Origin: Tetrahymena thermophila SB210
Lineage: Eukaryota > Ciliophora > Oligohymenophorea > Hymenostomatida > Tetrahymenidae
Assembly: GCF_000189635.1 (NCBI RefSeq)
Contig: NW_002476483.1
Span: forward strand, 41,117-105,116
DNA: 64,000 nucleotides
Direction: 5' to 3'
This document shows, piece by piece, positions 25,530-39,035 of the stretch (position 1 is its first letter; each line of letters starts with the position of its first letter). The position numbers were made by a program, and so were the translations under genes. The notes under the pieces were generated by a model. It saw nothing but the letters and a program-made list of their open reading frames with translations. It was not told where the DNA came from and ran no database searches.

Positions 25530-27203
25530 TCAGCTTTGATTTTTGTAGACTGGAAATTTTAAATCGGGAAAAATTAAACTTTAAACATATTTTTTATTGG
25601 TTTGATAGAATTCTTCCTCTTCTTCTTGGTTTGTTATTTTAAAAGTAAATTTTTTATTGTTTTTTTAGTTTTCTAAAGAAGTTCTTTGAGGAGATATGAT
25701 AAATCTCTTTATAGATTCAGAGGCCTTTTAGAAAGAAGCTATCTTATGGTTTTTTATTTTAGGTTCTAAATAATTTTCGATACTTTACGAAGAAGAAGCT
25801 GTTCTCAACTAAGCACTTATTTACAAAACTCTTTCATCAGCTTCTGAAAGTTTTAGTATTTTAGACTTTATTTCTTTATTTGAATTCAATGATTTATAGG
25901 ATTGAATAGTGAAACTATCTTCTGCGAAGAATTTTTTATTAGCATTATTGTTGTTATTACTATTAGCGTTTTTTGCTGTACTAGCTTGAACATTATAAAT
26001 GGGACTTAGGATTATTGGACTATTATACTTAAAAATATCTTAAGTAGAAGTTCCCATATTTATTTATTCTTACATTAACTAGCTTTTGTTTTTCTTTTGA
26101 GATACTTTATTAATAACTTTAGTGATACTTTTTTTAGATAAAGGCGAGAGCAAAGCATGTAGTTAGTCTAGTTTTTTTTAAATAAGATTTTCACTTTCTC
26201 TTTTTTTATCTGTTGAATGGCTTTTAATCAGTTTATTTGAATTAACAGTATTTGCAGGTAGATTATATTACTTAATTATAAGAGGGTTAGATTCATCGTT
26301 ATCTTTGTTATCAATTTTTATTTTCAGCATGTTGAGTAAGTGCTATTTATTAAAGTCAGATTTATTTTCTTTTGAATTTTTACAATCAGTTTTATCATTT
26401 TAAATTTCTTATAAAACATTCTAGTTTTAACTTTGCTAACTAGAAAAACATCCTTTTTAATAAAAATTATTCTAAAAAGATTAATTTCTGTTATTAGAAG
26501 ATATTTCTTTTTAGTGAAATGATTTAGATTCTCTATAAATATTATCTTACTTTTCAATTTATATCGAGCTCTATTTTTTTTCATATAAAGATTGTGCTCT
26601 AATCTTTGAATTCTAAAAAAGATTTTGCTCTTTTCTACTTTACTAGCTTTTTAAGATATTATCATCACTTTCTTTATTAAATAACTATCTATCGATCAAT
26701 CTATTTTTTTTAACTTTCTGGACTTATTAATTCATTATGTATAAAGAACTTTATCTTTATCTACCGGTTAAGTTTTAGTTTACCTGTTAATTAGAATCTT
26801 GCTATTCTTGAACTCTTTCTGTTTAAAAATTGAAACTGCTACGAATAACCAATTTTTCTTGGGCTTCATCTTGTAAATTCAGTTTCGGAGATAAATTTTA
26901 ATTAGAAAATAAACTTTTTGGAGTGGAATATTCAATATTTGCTGCTTTTTTTTTGGATTAGTCGATTAATTCAGCTTCTAAATTTAACTAATATGATGAT
27001 TTTATGTGCAAAGGAGTAAGTACTTTATAATTTATTTCTCCATTTTTAGCTTTGTTATGAAATGAAGATATTTATGATTAATCATAAGAATTAGGATTTA
27101 ACCCTAACTGATCTTATTCAGCATGGTTATTACTAGGAATGAGATTACTACTATTGCATCTAAATTTTATGCTCTTTGATTAACTATGATCTTCAATACT
27201 CAT
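25530..27203 (-). CDS. Low-complexity Ser/Asn/Lys/Gln-rich protein, function unknown
   Basis: Single intronless frame of 558 codons from ATG 27201-27203 to TGA 25530-25532. A frame this long without TGA in such AT-rich DNA is very unlikely by chance. It has no membrane helix or recognisable catalytic motif. The sequence is hydrophilic, with many SxxL and basic patches and an Asn run about two thirds in. The last ~150 residues are richer in charged, helix-prone sequence and end EEEEEFYQTNKKYV near the C-terminus. It is probably largely disordered. No homologue comes to mind. Confidence 0.75.
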
Positions 27204-27659
27204 TTTTCTAGTCTAATTAATTAATTATTAATTTAATTTTATAAAATCTGATAGCTTATTCTAATTTCAATAATGTTAATCAAAACAAAAAAATATAATT
27301 TAAAATTATTTCTTAAGAAAAAGAAAATAAAAACTAAAAAAAATTAATTCTTTTCATATTTAATAACTAAAATTTATTTAATTTAATTCATGCTATCTAC
27401 ATTATCTAATAAATATTGATGCATAGTAGAACTTATTAATATTTCTGAATCATCATTATTTTGATTAGAGAAAATATTCATTTATTTTGAGATAATTTGA
27501 ATTTTTAGACAAATAGTAAAAATAATTCGCTTTCATTTAATTTTAAACAAATCATAAGAATATTTATAAAGAGAATTAATATACTCTATTGACAAGATAT
27601 TAATAATTGATTGTCATGATATTGAAAAGATTATAGCAAATTATTAATGTAATTTAATA
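27204..27659. other. Intergenic spacer
   Basis: AT-rich spacer between the TGA of the double-cNBD gene and the ATG of the low-complexity gene, both on the minus strand. Nothing else seen. Confidence 0.6.
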
Positions 27660-30600
27660 TCAATCAAATACTAAAAATTTATTAGTGTGCTAAAAATAAA
27701 AAAATTATTATTATTGGTTTAAATATTTTATTTAGTTGAATAAATTTGAATTTATTTAAGTTTTAATAATCTTACCATTTACGATTGTTAAATTTTCTTT
27801 TTAAGCTTTTCTTCTTCAAAAATGTGAATGCTTTCTTTGAGAGAAGGCAAAAATTGATTTGACCTTTTATTAATTTTGAGTAAAGAATATTGCAAAATTA
27901 ATTATATAGAATATTTTGAAAAAAAATTACTTTAATTTTGAAAAAGAAGGCACTGTCTAAATGTAATTTAAGCAATTTTCAAAATTGTTAATTTGCATTG
28001 GTCTAGAAATTTTCTGATAATAAGTTTCAGCTTATTCTTGTTTTCCTAATTGACCTTCTAGCATTTTTTAGATTTTTTGTTTAGCTCTTTGATAGTCTGA
28101 ATCATCACCTAAAATCATTCTTTTATTTTTGCTTGGATCTATTTCTAAACTTAGTTTTTAATCTTTTAATTGAAGGTGTTCTTAGTTTTCTAGTTAAGTG
28201 CGTTTATCTTACTCTATTTTGAGCTAGTAATTTAATGATTTCTAAACAATTTACTCCTTAATTATTCTTTGCACATCTTAAGGCAATTATGATTAAACAG
28301 GCTTTTAACGCAAGTTTTCCTATTTAAAAGACTGTATTTCCTACAATTTCTCTAAGCATCTCTATTTTCTTTATTCTCCTATTAAATATTTGTTTAATAA
28401 ACATTTAAACATCAAAAATATTCTAAATTGTTTTATTAAAAAAAATATGAATTCCTTTTCCTAAATTTAATAATTTATTTTTATCAAAAAAATATAAAAT
28501 ATTCCATTAAAAATAAATATTTTAAATAGCATATTTACAGATATTATATATTATTTATGTAAACAAATAAATTACCTAGTTATTTAACATTTTGTAAAAT
28601 GAGAGGAGAATCTAGCTCATTAAGTAGTTAGAGTTCAATTTCAAATAATATGGTTTCACTAGATGAGCTCTGAGCAGTTAATTATCTTTTTTATTGATCA
28701 AAAATATCTTCATGACCAAAAAAATCTCCTGGATTAATATTCAAAACACATAAGTCCTTAGTTTAAGTGTATTTCCTAACTTTATTTTACATCTATTTCT
28801 CAAGTCTATTTGAAAAGTTAAGAATATCATACCCTGTAACTTACTTAATCATTTCAACACCTCCTTTATACACAAAATAAAATTTAGATGCTTTATCATC
28901 ATTTCTTTTGTAGATTATTTCATTCCTCTTAAATGACACTTCCTTAAATAAAAATGGAGAGCTCTCAATTCTGTCTACATTTTTTTAAGGAAACTAAAGA
29001 AATAACCTCATGCATTTAAGTAAAAACTCTCTTTTCTCATATTCTCTCTTAAAGTATTTGCTATATAAAGATCCCTATTTTATTAAATTAATGTACTAAT
29101 TAGTTATTTAAAAATGTAATAAATAGTGCTTTGAATTCTTTCTTATAGTACCTTAATTAAATATCTTTTAAATGGGTTTTTAAAATTTTTTTATTTATTC
29201 CAAATTTTTTCTTATTAAAAAAATATTAATAACTATTTGTGAGATTCAAATGATCTAAAATTTAACAATTTATGGTGTATTTATTATTTGAGTTCAGTAG
29301 TACTAATTAAATTGAAGGAAAGAGTAAAAAAAATGGAAGAATCTAAAATTGAATAGGCGAATATTTAATATTTCTAAAAAGCTATTAAAATAAAATTGAT
29401 TTTATTTGAAAGCTTATTTTTTAAAATTCTCAAATAATTAATTAAAAATAAAATATTTTAAAATATTACGTGTATTTTAGCTAAAACACAATTATTCATA
29501 GCTATTACTGAGGCAGTTCTGTTTTTTTTTATTGCTAATGCAGTGTGACCAAACACATCTCCTGGTTTTAATACTCTTGCTCTTCTAAATCTGCATTTTT
29601 ACTACTCTTAATTGAAATATTTTTGAGAGTTATTTGAAGATTATTTCAAAAAATCTTCATGATTTTTGTTAAAATATAATTATCTTTATTTATAAAGCAT
29701 TTCTAATTTATTCTTTGCTTCTTGCTTTGCTTGATGCATGTGGTTTGTAGCTTACATTTTATTGAGTAGCTTCTCATTTAATACAATGTTATAATTAATA
29801 TCAATTTCTTATTAAACATCATGATCACTTTTTGGCACGTAAACAGCCATATATCCATCTAACAAGATGTAGAGATAGTCTGATGGATCATTAATATGAA
29901 ATAAAAAATTATTTTACTACACATTTTAACCTTGCAATATTTAGCAAACACTTAAAATTTCTTCCTTTTTATATCCATCGCTAGTTAAAATCTGTTAAAA
30001 GTATGGAATTTCTACTAATAACCTAGTCATCTTTTCTATTTATTATTTATTGCCTGCATAATCATTGTTATCTAATAAATATTTGATTTCATTTAATAGA
30101 TCCTACTTCTATACTTATTCTTCGCTTAGCTAATAGCATTCTATTTCTTTCTGAACCTCTGCATTTTATTAATTTTAACTTTAATCTCCCTCTTAATTTT
30201 TTTTATCATCATCGTGAATATCTGTATTTTTAGAGTTTCCTTGAGCAACTTCGTTTAAGCTTATTTAAGTTAATTCAGAGATGATGCTTTTATTCTACTT
30301 CTTAATGTCCTACTCTAATTTCTCACTACTACTGAAATCATTCTCGAGCTCATCTTCAGGGATAAAGCAATTGACACTATAGAGCTATTACTTTAAATTT
30401 TATTTGTTCAATTCAAAATATTACTAATTTTATAAAATTTCTATAAGCTTCTACTAATCAGTATCTTCATTTTAAATGCTTTCTAAATCAATAGATGAAT
30501 CCTTTTGGCCTTTTCTAACTTAAAAATTGATCGAATTAAAGCATTAATCTTCTATATTTATTTCTTCTCTATCCGAGTTTTGACTTATATTTATTATGTT

Positions 30601-30675
30601 TTGATTCTCAATCGAAGTATTCGATGCTTAACTACTTTCATCTTATTCACTTAATTAATTTGATAGCTAGTTCAT
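27660..30675 (-). CDS. Protein with two cyclic-nucleotide-binding domains and C-terminal coiled coil
   Basis: ATG is at 30673-30675. Exon 1 runs to 29470 and holds ~250 acidic, Gln/Asn-rich residues, then a cNBD with DYLYILLDGYMAVYVP and the phosphate-binding motif KPGDVFGHTALAIKKNRTAS, the two parts separated by ~70 residues of charged helix. A second cNBD exon ends at 28576 and carries FVYKGGVEMI and NPGDFFGHEDIFD. Exon 27931-28378 is Gln/Lys-rich coiled coil, followed by 27776-27863 (SNQFLPSLKESIHIFEEEK) and 27660-27689, all phases agreeing. The splice between 29080 and 29469 was not resolved. In cNBDs an Arg after the Gly-Glu pair grips the cyclic nucleotide; here the loops read GDVFGHTA and GDFFGHED, lacking the usual FGE...RxA, so nucleotide binding is doubtful. 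It has no membrane helix or kinase domain. Role inferred: signalling scaffold. Confidence 0.75.
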
Positions 30676-31942
30676 TTCCTATAAAAATTAATCTTGTCTT
30701 AGAATGTAAATTTAATTAATTACTTACTTTCAAAGTATAATACCTTTTTAATATATTAATTTAATTTTTGATTATTTATTTATTTGATATCAGTTTTCTT
30801 AAAAAAATTGTTAAGATTTAAATTAAATACCATAGCAAAAATCAAAATAATTAAGATTTTTAAATAAAGAATTTTAAATATAAGATATAAATATATATAT
30901 ATCCATCCTACCTATCTATTTTTTAATCAAGAACTCTGTGTTCCTCAAATAGTAGTAAAACGAACAACTAAATTAGATTCATGTTATTTCTTAAATAATA
31001 TTTTACTAATTCTAATAAAATTTCTATTTTTTGTTTATTCTTTTTAAGAAATTTAAAAATAAACAAGCATAAAAATTAGATATACAGTAGCAATCAAATC
31101 AAATATTTAATTTCTAAGTATTAGAAACCACCACAAATAACTGAAAATTAAAAAATTATCTCAAGTTAATTATTTAAAATAACAGTAATGTAAATAAATA
31201 ATTTATAAAATATTTATTACTGGTATTTATTTGGTAAAAGAGTTCAATAAATTAAAAAAAAAATTAAATTGTTATTTTATATATCTCTTTAATATTTTTC
31301 TTATTTATAAATCCATATATTATTCTTATTGTTTATCTATTTAAAATTTAAGATTTTTTGATTAATTCAATTAACTGACTAATGAATGAACAAGAATGAC
31401 CTCTTTTTTAAATTTAGTGCTTTTGTTTAAAATATTATTTTTATTTGATTAATTTCTATTTTATTTTTAGCCTTTTCAAAAAATTTTAATAAAATAAGAA
31501 ATAAAAATTTATTTTGCATATTATTAGAAATAAAGGTTTATTTATCTCTATCAAATCAAAATTTATTTTATATTTTATTAGAAATAAAGGTTTGTTTATC
31601 TCTATCAAATAAAAATATAAAATTATTAAAAATGAAAAAATTAATTTAATAAATTAATTTTCAAAAATTCAAAAATGAAAATTTAATTTGAAGAAACAAA
31701 ATAAATAGCATAAATAATAATGAACAAAAAAAGTATCAAGCATATTTAATTAAACAATTTATTAATTTTTAGGATATTTATTGATTGATTGATTGATTTA
31801 TAATTTTTACAATGATAAAAATAAATTACAATTATTATTTTTTAAGTAGAATTTACAATCAATCACATACATGTATTATTTAAAATACATTGCAAATGTA
31901 TGAATTATTTGTTCTCATTTATTATAAATTTTGATTCATAGT
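30676..31942. other. Intergenic with a short tandem duplication
   Basis: AT-rich. A 54-bp unit containing gaaataaaggttt and tatctctatcaaat occurs twice at about 31506-31612. A (GATT)n run lies at 31783-31798. No open frame recognised. Confidence 0.6.
31506..31612 (+). repeat. Two-copy 54-bp tandem repeat
   Basis: Two adjacent copies differ at only a few positions; shared core taaaggttt..tttatctctat. Noncoding. Confidence 0.75.
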
Positions 31943-34301
31943 TCATAAAATCGAAATTAAATAAGGAATATGCTTGAGTTTATTGTAAAAATCTTTGGCT
32001 TCTTTCTTAATTGCAAAGTCCCCATTTCCACTATTTATTTTAAAGAATAATATTCTATACAATTTAAAATTACATTTATAAAATTACAGTATACAAATTT
32101 TGATCAAATTTAACTGAGTGCATTCCCTCAATCTATTACTAATTTCAAGCATTCCTTTATTATCAATTTCACAAGACCTGCAAAAAAATATGAAGATAAA
32201 TTAAAAAAATTATTATTAAATTATTACATAATGCTGAGATACAAATATTTTAAGCTGATCAAGCTATTTAATTTAGAAGTAAGATGATGAGCACCTAAAT
32301 TTCTAAATTTATTCCAACTGTTAAAATATATTTAGAAAATTTATTTAAAATATACTTCTTAACTTAATTAATATTTCAAAAAAAAATATTAAAAATGAAA
32401 TAAAGATCTTTCTTTTCTAATTTTTATGTTGTTGAGATAAGATTAATTAATTAATTAATTACCCAAAGTCAAGCTCTAATTAAGTCAAATTAAGACATTT
32501 TGATAAGCTATGAACAAACTATGACAAACCAATTGACTTTATTTAGTTAAATCTATTTTAATTGATAAATTAATTCTTTTTCTACAAGTTAAAAATTAAT
32601 TACTTTAAGTCTATGGAAAGCGATTTAAGGTTGCTACACTTTGAAAAAGCTATTCCTAACTCAGCTAAAATATCATCATTTATAAATGTGAATCTAATTT
32701 TTTATTATAAACAAATTCATATGTATAAAATCTATCTATCTGTCTATCAAATACAATTATTTTATAAATAAATAGATTTATCTGCTAATAAAATATATTT
32801 GTTTAATTACTCTAAATTGAAAGTTATATTTGTAAGATTAATTCCACCTTGATAAATTCCTTAGGCTAAATGAGTAAAACATTATCGCGAAATGTTATTA
32901 TCCCTTTTTTAATTTAAATTAAACAATTTCAAATTAAAATGAATCTAAATTATTTTAATGATGTGAAAGAAGCGCTTGAATAAATTAAAAATATAGAAAT
33001 CTTACCATAAGCTAACATTGAGTCTTTAGAGATTAGTTAAAGATCCAATCAAAGTACCTAAGTCATGTATATTTTGTTCATTTAAACTCAATTATTTTCT
33101 TTATTAAAAATGAGTCAATTAATTAATTAATACATGATTGTAAAAATAAAATAAAAATAAATAAATATTACCTCAAGTTTAATTTTAAACTAACTAACAT
33201 ATGACATTATTTCAAATCATCAAATAAATTTTTAAGGTTTTGAGGTTAAAGTTCACTAAAACTTTATTTTTTATAAATAAATAAATTAATAATTTAATAA
33301 ATAAATAAATAAATAAATGAATTTATGGAACAATAATTTATTGATTGAGATTAATAAGATATACATATATATTATAATTATTTTACCTAATATTAAAATC
33401 TAAATCAGTTAAATTTGAAAATTTTCTAAAGCAGGTTTCAATTTTGTCTTGAGAATAGTCTTAGGAGCTTAGAAATAAATAACTAATTAAAATTTAATTA
33501 ATTATCGATGTAAAAATTAAGTAAATTAGTTACGTAGAATCTAAATATACTCTCAGCTACTTTATCTATGACATTTTTTATAATATTTTATCTAGTATAA
33601 TCATTTATTTAATGCTTTTAAATGTTAATAAAAATAAACATTTAATTAATTAATTAATTAATTAATTAATAATTATTTAAGAAGAAAAAATAATGATTGA
33701 ATTTTTAATTTTACTCTTTATTTAAATTTTAAGTAATTTAATTAATTAATTAAAAATAATGTAAAAACAATGAATGTGCTATTCAAAATAACTAATAACA
33801 ATAATTCAAAACCCTCTTCAAAAAAATTGATTTTATAACTTAAAAAAAAAATTAATTAAAATAAACAATTTATTATATAAATAAAAACTGATCTATTAAA
33901 AAAATTTATTTCATAAGAAAAATATATAAATATTCAATCACAATTCCTTTCTTTTTATTTTATTTTTGTGTCCTGAAAGAAAGAAAGAAAGAAATAAATA
34001 AATAACTTAGATACTTTGAAATCAATTCCAAAGAGTTTAGGTTGATGAATTATGCTAGCTTTGATACTAGAATATCTATTTACTCATCTTTAAGTTCACT
34101 TTTAATTATATTTTATAGATAAATTAGTATTTATTGAAGTGGGTAGATAGATAGATAATTACTCTAAGTTAATACTTAATGATTCTTCATCTGTTATTTT
34201 TCTCTTAATGATCTATTTTTATGAAAAAATAAAATATTCTTCAATAAAATTTTTATAAAATTTATTTTAAAATTTACTTATTTTATATTTAGTGTTTTCA
34301 T
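31943..34301 (-). CDS. LRR protein C, ten small exons, one repeat per exon
   Basis: Exons read downwards are 34278-34301 (ATG), 34163-34212, 34015-34098, 33534-33614, 33387-33467, 33006-33086, 32604-32693, 32228-32317, 32088-32177 and 31943-32030 (TGA). Exon 1 ends in phase 0; every later junction is phase 2, and the total is 759 nt, 252 residues. Typical repeats are KLAQFINLNSLEL, LIGSLTNLQRLNVSL, AFSKCSNLKSLSIDL and SKLNSLISLKYLYLS. The second exon is 50 nt, as in gene A, and the last is 88 nt, as in gene B. Donors are GTA in all cases. The repeats are far more diverged than in A or B. The start codon is the least certain point; a longer first exon up to 34353 is possible. Function unknown; LRRs normally bind protein. 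Confidence 0.75.
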
Positions 34302-36624
34302 TTGAATATGATTTTTTTCAAGATATTTTTCAATTAATTTAAAAATGAAGTTTCTTAAACTTTCTTTTACATTAAAATTTATGAATGTTATTAATTTACT
34401 CTTTAATTTTAATATCTTAAAATAAACAATTTTTTTATTTTTAATACTGATTGATTATTTAATTTATATTAAATTAAATTATATTTTTTTTATAATAAAT
34501 TGAATTATTTATTATTTTATTAATTTTTTTAAGACAAATTTATTGAATAATTTATCTTATATTAATTTTTAATAAATCTTTTATTATTTTTTGATGATAA
34601 AAGTTTTACTTTTTCTTATAACAAAACAAAAAAGGTGTAAAATATTTTTTATAAATTTTTAATTTTCAATTATCATCCATCCATCCATTCATCCATTCAT
34701 TCATTCATTCATTCATTCATTCATTCATTCATTCATTCATTCATTCATTCATATTATTTTGATTAGTTTTCAAACAAATAATCAATATCAATTAAAATCA
34801 TGAGATGAGGAATTTTTTACAAATAACTAAGTTTTAATGCATTCATTCATTTTTTAAAATTCTTTTGAATTTAATGAATATTAATTAATTTCTAACTAAT
34901 TTGATTTGATTAAATTTAATTTATTTTTTATCAATTCAGAGAGTTGTAATGCATGGATCAAATTATTAATTTTTATGGGCGTTATTGGAATTTCTATAAC
35001 CCCATATTTATTTTAATATTTAATTTGAAAACAATTTAAATTTGAGTTTAAGCAGTAAGAGAATTTTGTGTTTGTTATAGCAGAATAAAAATAGATAGAT
35101 ATTTATTTGTTGAGTAAGTTTCTTAAGTAAATCAACTTTTTAAAAATATGATTCTCAATTAGAAAAAAAAGTAAAGCCCTTAGAGATAAAAAGTTAAGCA
35201 TATTGCTTTTATTTAATTTAATTGAAATTAATTTTTTTTGAATTATAATTAAAATTGTACTTTTTTTAGAATTATTTATTCTTTTCTTATTTAATTTTTT
35301 AGTTTCACCAAATAAATACAAATTAAATTACAGATAATTATTTACTTATTTTAAGTTATTAGAGCTAAATATATCTAATAAAAATTAGAGACAATTTTCA
35401 AATTTAATCAAAAGAAAAAATATCCATTTATAAATTGTTTTTATTTAATCTGTAAGCGAGACAAAACAATATAAATAGAAAAATCCACATAAAATTATTT
35501 TATTAAGCACAATAATACAAATAAATTGTAATTTCTTCAAATCTATGCTAAGCATATGGCAGTAATATTTACTTACAAAACACTAATTCAAATTCTATTA
35601 AAAATAATTATGCTTAAAGTATTAATATAATTAATTATTTATTCACTAAAATAAAGCTAAAATTAATTAAAGATATTTTTAGTATATTTTTAGCAATTTT
35701 TTTACTTAAAATTCAAAATAAAATAAAATAATTAAAAATGTGATATCTAATTGAATTACTCTTAAATATCACAGATACTAACTATAACACGATAATTAAA
35801 TTAAAGAAATTTTTACTTTTCTGTGTTAGTTTTTTTGAGTTATTTATTTAAATTACTTGCTAAATCTTTATATTTTTTTTACTTTTTCATAAGCAACATA
35901 TTGGAAATTAAAAAATGTAAATTATAAATTATGAATGAGAGTCATTTATGTGGCACATATGAATTATGATGCAACTTATTAAGATTAAGAGAGGAAAGAT
36001 ATGATTTCTGATACAGAATTTGATATTAAAAAAATTTAATTTAATTATATCTAGCTAAAAGTATGTTTCTTTTGTATAGTACTTTTTCAAATAAAACACA
36101 AGAGTATATCACCGTTAATTAGCCTGTAAACAAAGATTTTTCTTTCTAAAAGTATAAATCAAGGGAGTAGGAGATAGTAGAGTATGGAGATTTTTAAAGA
36201 TAGTAGTTTTTAGGTTGTAAAATGGGTACAAAAATACAAATTTATAGGATACAATTAAAATAAATAAATAATTGGTTTACTATTAATAGAACTATATTTT
36301 AAAGTTACTTTCTTAACAGTCGATATTAATGCAAAATTGAGTTAATTTTTAATATATTAGAGCAGAAATATGTAAAATGAGGAGTTTATGATCAAATGAC
36401 CAAATCACAAGGAAAAATTAATTACAAATTATTATTATTATTTGATAAGTTTTGATTAGAAATTAATTCAATAGAAAAATTAATTTGTATCTATCGATTT
36501 ACTTACAACAAAAATCAGTAGGAATAAATAAACTAAATAGTTAATAAATTAGTTAAAGAGTTAGATAGATAGAGATATTTATAAACACATTTAGATTAAA
36601 TAGTAAAAGTATAGGTAGGTTAGA
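34302..36624. other. Intergenic between divergent LRR gene C and the Na+/H+ exchanger
   Basis: Contains the (ATTC)n microsatellite at 34672-34752 and otherwise AT-rich DNA. It must hold both promoters. A less AT-rich patch at 35930-36030 and 36160-36240 gave no convincing frame. Confidence 0.55.
34672..34752 (+). repeat. (ATCC)n/(ATTC)n tetranucleotide microsatellite
   Basis: Starts as ATCC units and continues as about fifteen uninterrupted ATTC units. Such a tract should be length-variable between strains. Confidence 0.9.
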
Positions 36625-39035
36625 ATGAGTTTCCTAGATGATAATTATGGATACAGCTTGGTAGTAGTTGTTTTGCTTATATCTTATGTCTCTTTCTAGG
36701 CCATTATTGAGCATAAAAAGATACACTTGATCCACGAAACTGGATTTGGTATGCTAATAGGTCTGATAATTGGTGTTTTTTTCAAATTCTTTTCAAATAA
36801 AATATCATTCTCAGGAGAGAGCTTCTTTGAGATTATATTGCCTCCAATCATTTTTGCAGCTGGTTATAACCTAAAAAAGAAGAAATTCTTTGAAAATTTC
36901 TTCTACATTACCTTATTCGCTGTAATAGGTACTTTAATCAACTTTTTTATTACTCTCTTTATCACCAAGGGATTCGAAGAAGCTGGTATGATTGTAGATC
37001 TGGAAAATCAAAAGGTTGATCTTAACAACAAAGACCTATTATATTTTAGTGCCACTATGTGTGCATCTGATGCAATTGCAGCTTTAACTCTCATTAATAG
37101 TACAATTTACCCCAAGCTATTTAGTATTGTCTTTGGCGAAGGTTTGCTTAATGATGCTGTAGCCATTATCTTATTCAAAGTATAACAACACTCTTTTCTT
37201 TTTTTTAAGTCAACCCCCTTTGTTAACAAGAAATTAGATTTAGGCCCCCTTTTTAAACATCCCAAAAATATAAAAAATGGTATTGATTATTAAATCCATC
37301 AACCCATCAGTCAATCATTATTTCATCGCGCAATAATTTAAATGTGATGCAAAAAAATAATAAAATGAGCAGATTTTAAATAATTATTTTGTTTAATTTC
37401 CTAATTCAATAATTTCATATTGATAAAACTACAAGCATTAGCAAGTATCTTAATAGAATTAAAATAGTCCATTTTAAGAAATAAGCAAATAAAAATTTAG
37501 TTCATCAATAAAAGCAAATTTACCGCTTTGAAGATCTTGAAGAAATTAAAATAATATTAAATTTTTGAATTAAGCTAAATAATCTTTAGTAAGATTAAAT
37601 GAATAACAAAAATAAATAAATCTGTATGAATTAATTAATAATTGATTATTATGAAAATCATTATCAAAAGCAAATATCAATTAAAATTATCCAATGAATT
37701 TAATGAAATTGAACTTTTTTTGCAATTTATTAAAATTGTAAATTGACCAAAAAAATAAAAATATAAATAATTAATTTATCTATTTTTACTTCGGCTTTAA
37801 TTAATTTTATTCTATTAATTTTAATAAAGTCTGTAGAATCAATTGTTGGATCTAATGGCTCAGTAAAGTTAGATTCAGGAATTATCTTGGAGCTTTTTGG
37901 TAGCTTTTTGAAAAACTGCTTGCTATCTGTTTTAATTGGTATTTTAATGGCTATTATTGCCACACTGATGACTAAGAAGTTCCGTTTTTTGGTTTCTGAT
38001 CCTATTAAGGAGAATATTTTTTTGCTTTTGATAGGATATGGAACATATTGTTTGGCTGAGTTAGTAGATGTTTCAAGTGTAATTGCCCTTTTGACTTCTG
38101 GTATTTTAATGAGTCACTACATGAGATACAATATGTCGGAATATGGCAGAATCTCCACAGCCATAACAGTGAGCACTCTTTCTTAAATCGCTGAAAGTTT
38201 CCTTTTCATTTATTTGGGCATTTCTGCCTGGACTTACATGAGTGATGTCAACAAAGTTTCAGTTACATTCATTGCTATCAGTTTCCTTATTACATGCATC
38301 GCTCGTATTGGATGTATATTTATCACTTCTGGTATTGCTTATTTATTCAAGAAAAAAACATGGAGTGTAAACATTTATGAGTTGCTTATTATTTGGTTTT
38401 CTGGACTAATTCGTGGTGCCGTTGCTTTTGCTCTTATTATTACAGTAGAAAAGGAACTTAATCCTATTGTTATAAGCACTATTTTGTTTATTGTCTTCTT
38501 CACTACAGTAGTACTAGGAGCTTTTATGCCATTCTACATCAAGTTTTTTATTAAGAAAATGAGTTCTTCAGAGAAGATCAAAATAAGAGAATAACTTTTG
38601 AGTGAAAGTAAAAGCAGAAAGAAGAAAGAAAAAAACAAAAAGCCCAGCTTAATAAAGAAATTAGATGAGGAGGTACTAAAACCCTTATTTATTTATGACT
38701 ATTACAATAGAAAGTTAGACATTCAAATCGAAAAGTAAAAGCAAAAAGAAGATCAAGAATTGCAAATCACTTAAAATCAAGTGTCCTAAGATGAAATTTT
38801 AAATCAATCCTTCGATCCTGGCAATAACCCAGTTCTTTCAGATATTAGATTTTTGTAGAATCAAAAAGGATCTTAAATTTAAAATGTAGTTCTTGACTTT
38901 AATAAGAAGGGAAATAACTCATCAAAATCATATCAAGATAATATAGAAAACGAAGAAGATCATGATAGTCCTTAAAATTAATCTAAGTCAATAAATTCAA
39001 GTTTTGAAAATGTCAAAAACGATAAAAATCAATGA
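36625..39035 (+). CDS. Na+/H+ exchanger (CPA1/NHE family)
   Basis: Exon 1 is 36625-37179 (ATG, 185 codons, phase 0). Exon 2 is 37830-39035 (TGA), giving 586 residues. The exchanger reads as ~10-12 membrane helices. Family signatures are present: ILPPIIFAAGY, an ASDAIAALTLI segment where NHEs have ATDPVAxL, the ion-binding GEGLLNDAVAIILFK, then SVESIVG straight after the intron, and SGLIRGAVAFAL with the conserved Arg. The ND pair fits electroneutral exchange. The last ~150 residues are a hydrophilic Lys/Gln/Asn-rich cytosolic tail. Na+ or K+ exchange for H+ at the plasma membrane or a vacuole is the expected role; which membrane cannot be told. The N-terminus is shorter than in animal NHEs, with no signal peptide. 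The intron is unusually long (650 bp). Confidence 0.9.
37180..37829 (+). other. 650-bp intron of the Na+/H+ exchanger gene
   Basis: Donor GTATAACA and acceptor TTAATAAAG join FK to SVESIVG in phase 0, as the family requires, so no exon is hidden inside. It holds a C-rich spot at 37209-37255 and AT-rich sequence. No RNA gene recognised. Confidence 0.8.

Noticed and set aside
26324-26584. Minus-strand frame of 86 residues
   Set aside because: It is a second frame inside the 557-residue low-complexity gene, which is open over its whole length in the ciliate code.
34672-34752. Telomeric repeat
   Set aside because: The unit is ATTC, not the ciliate GGGGTT or GGGGTTTT.
37730-37963. Minus-strand frame of 77 residues
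   Set aside because: Antisense to the intron end and exon 2 of the Na+/H+ exchanger.
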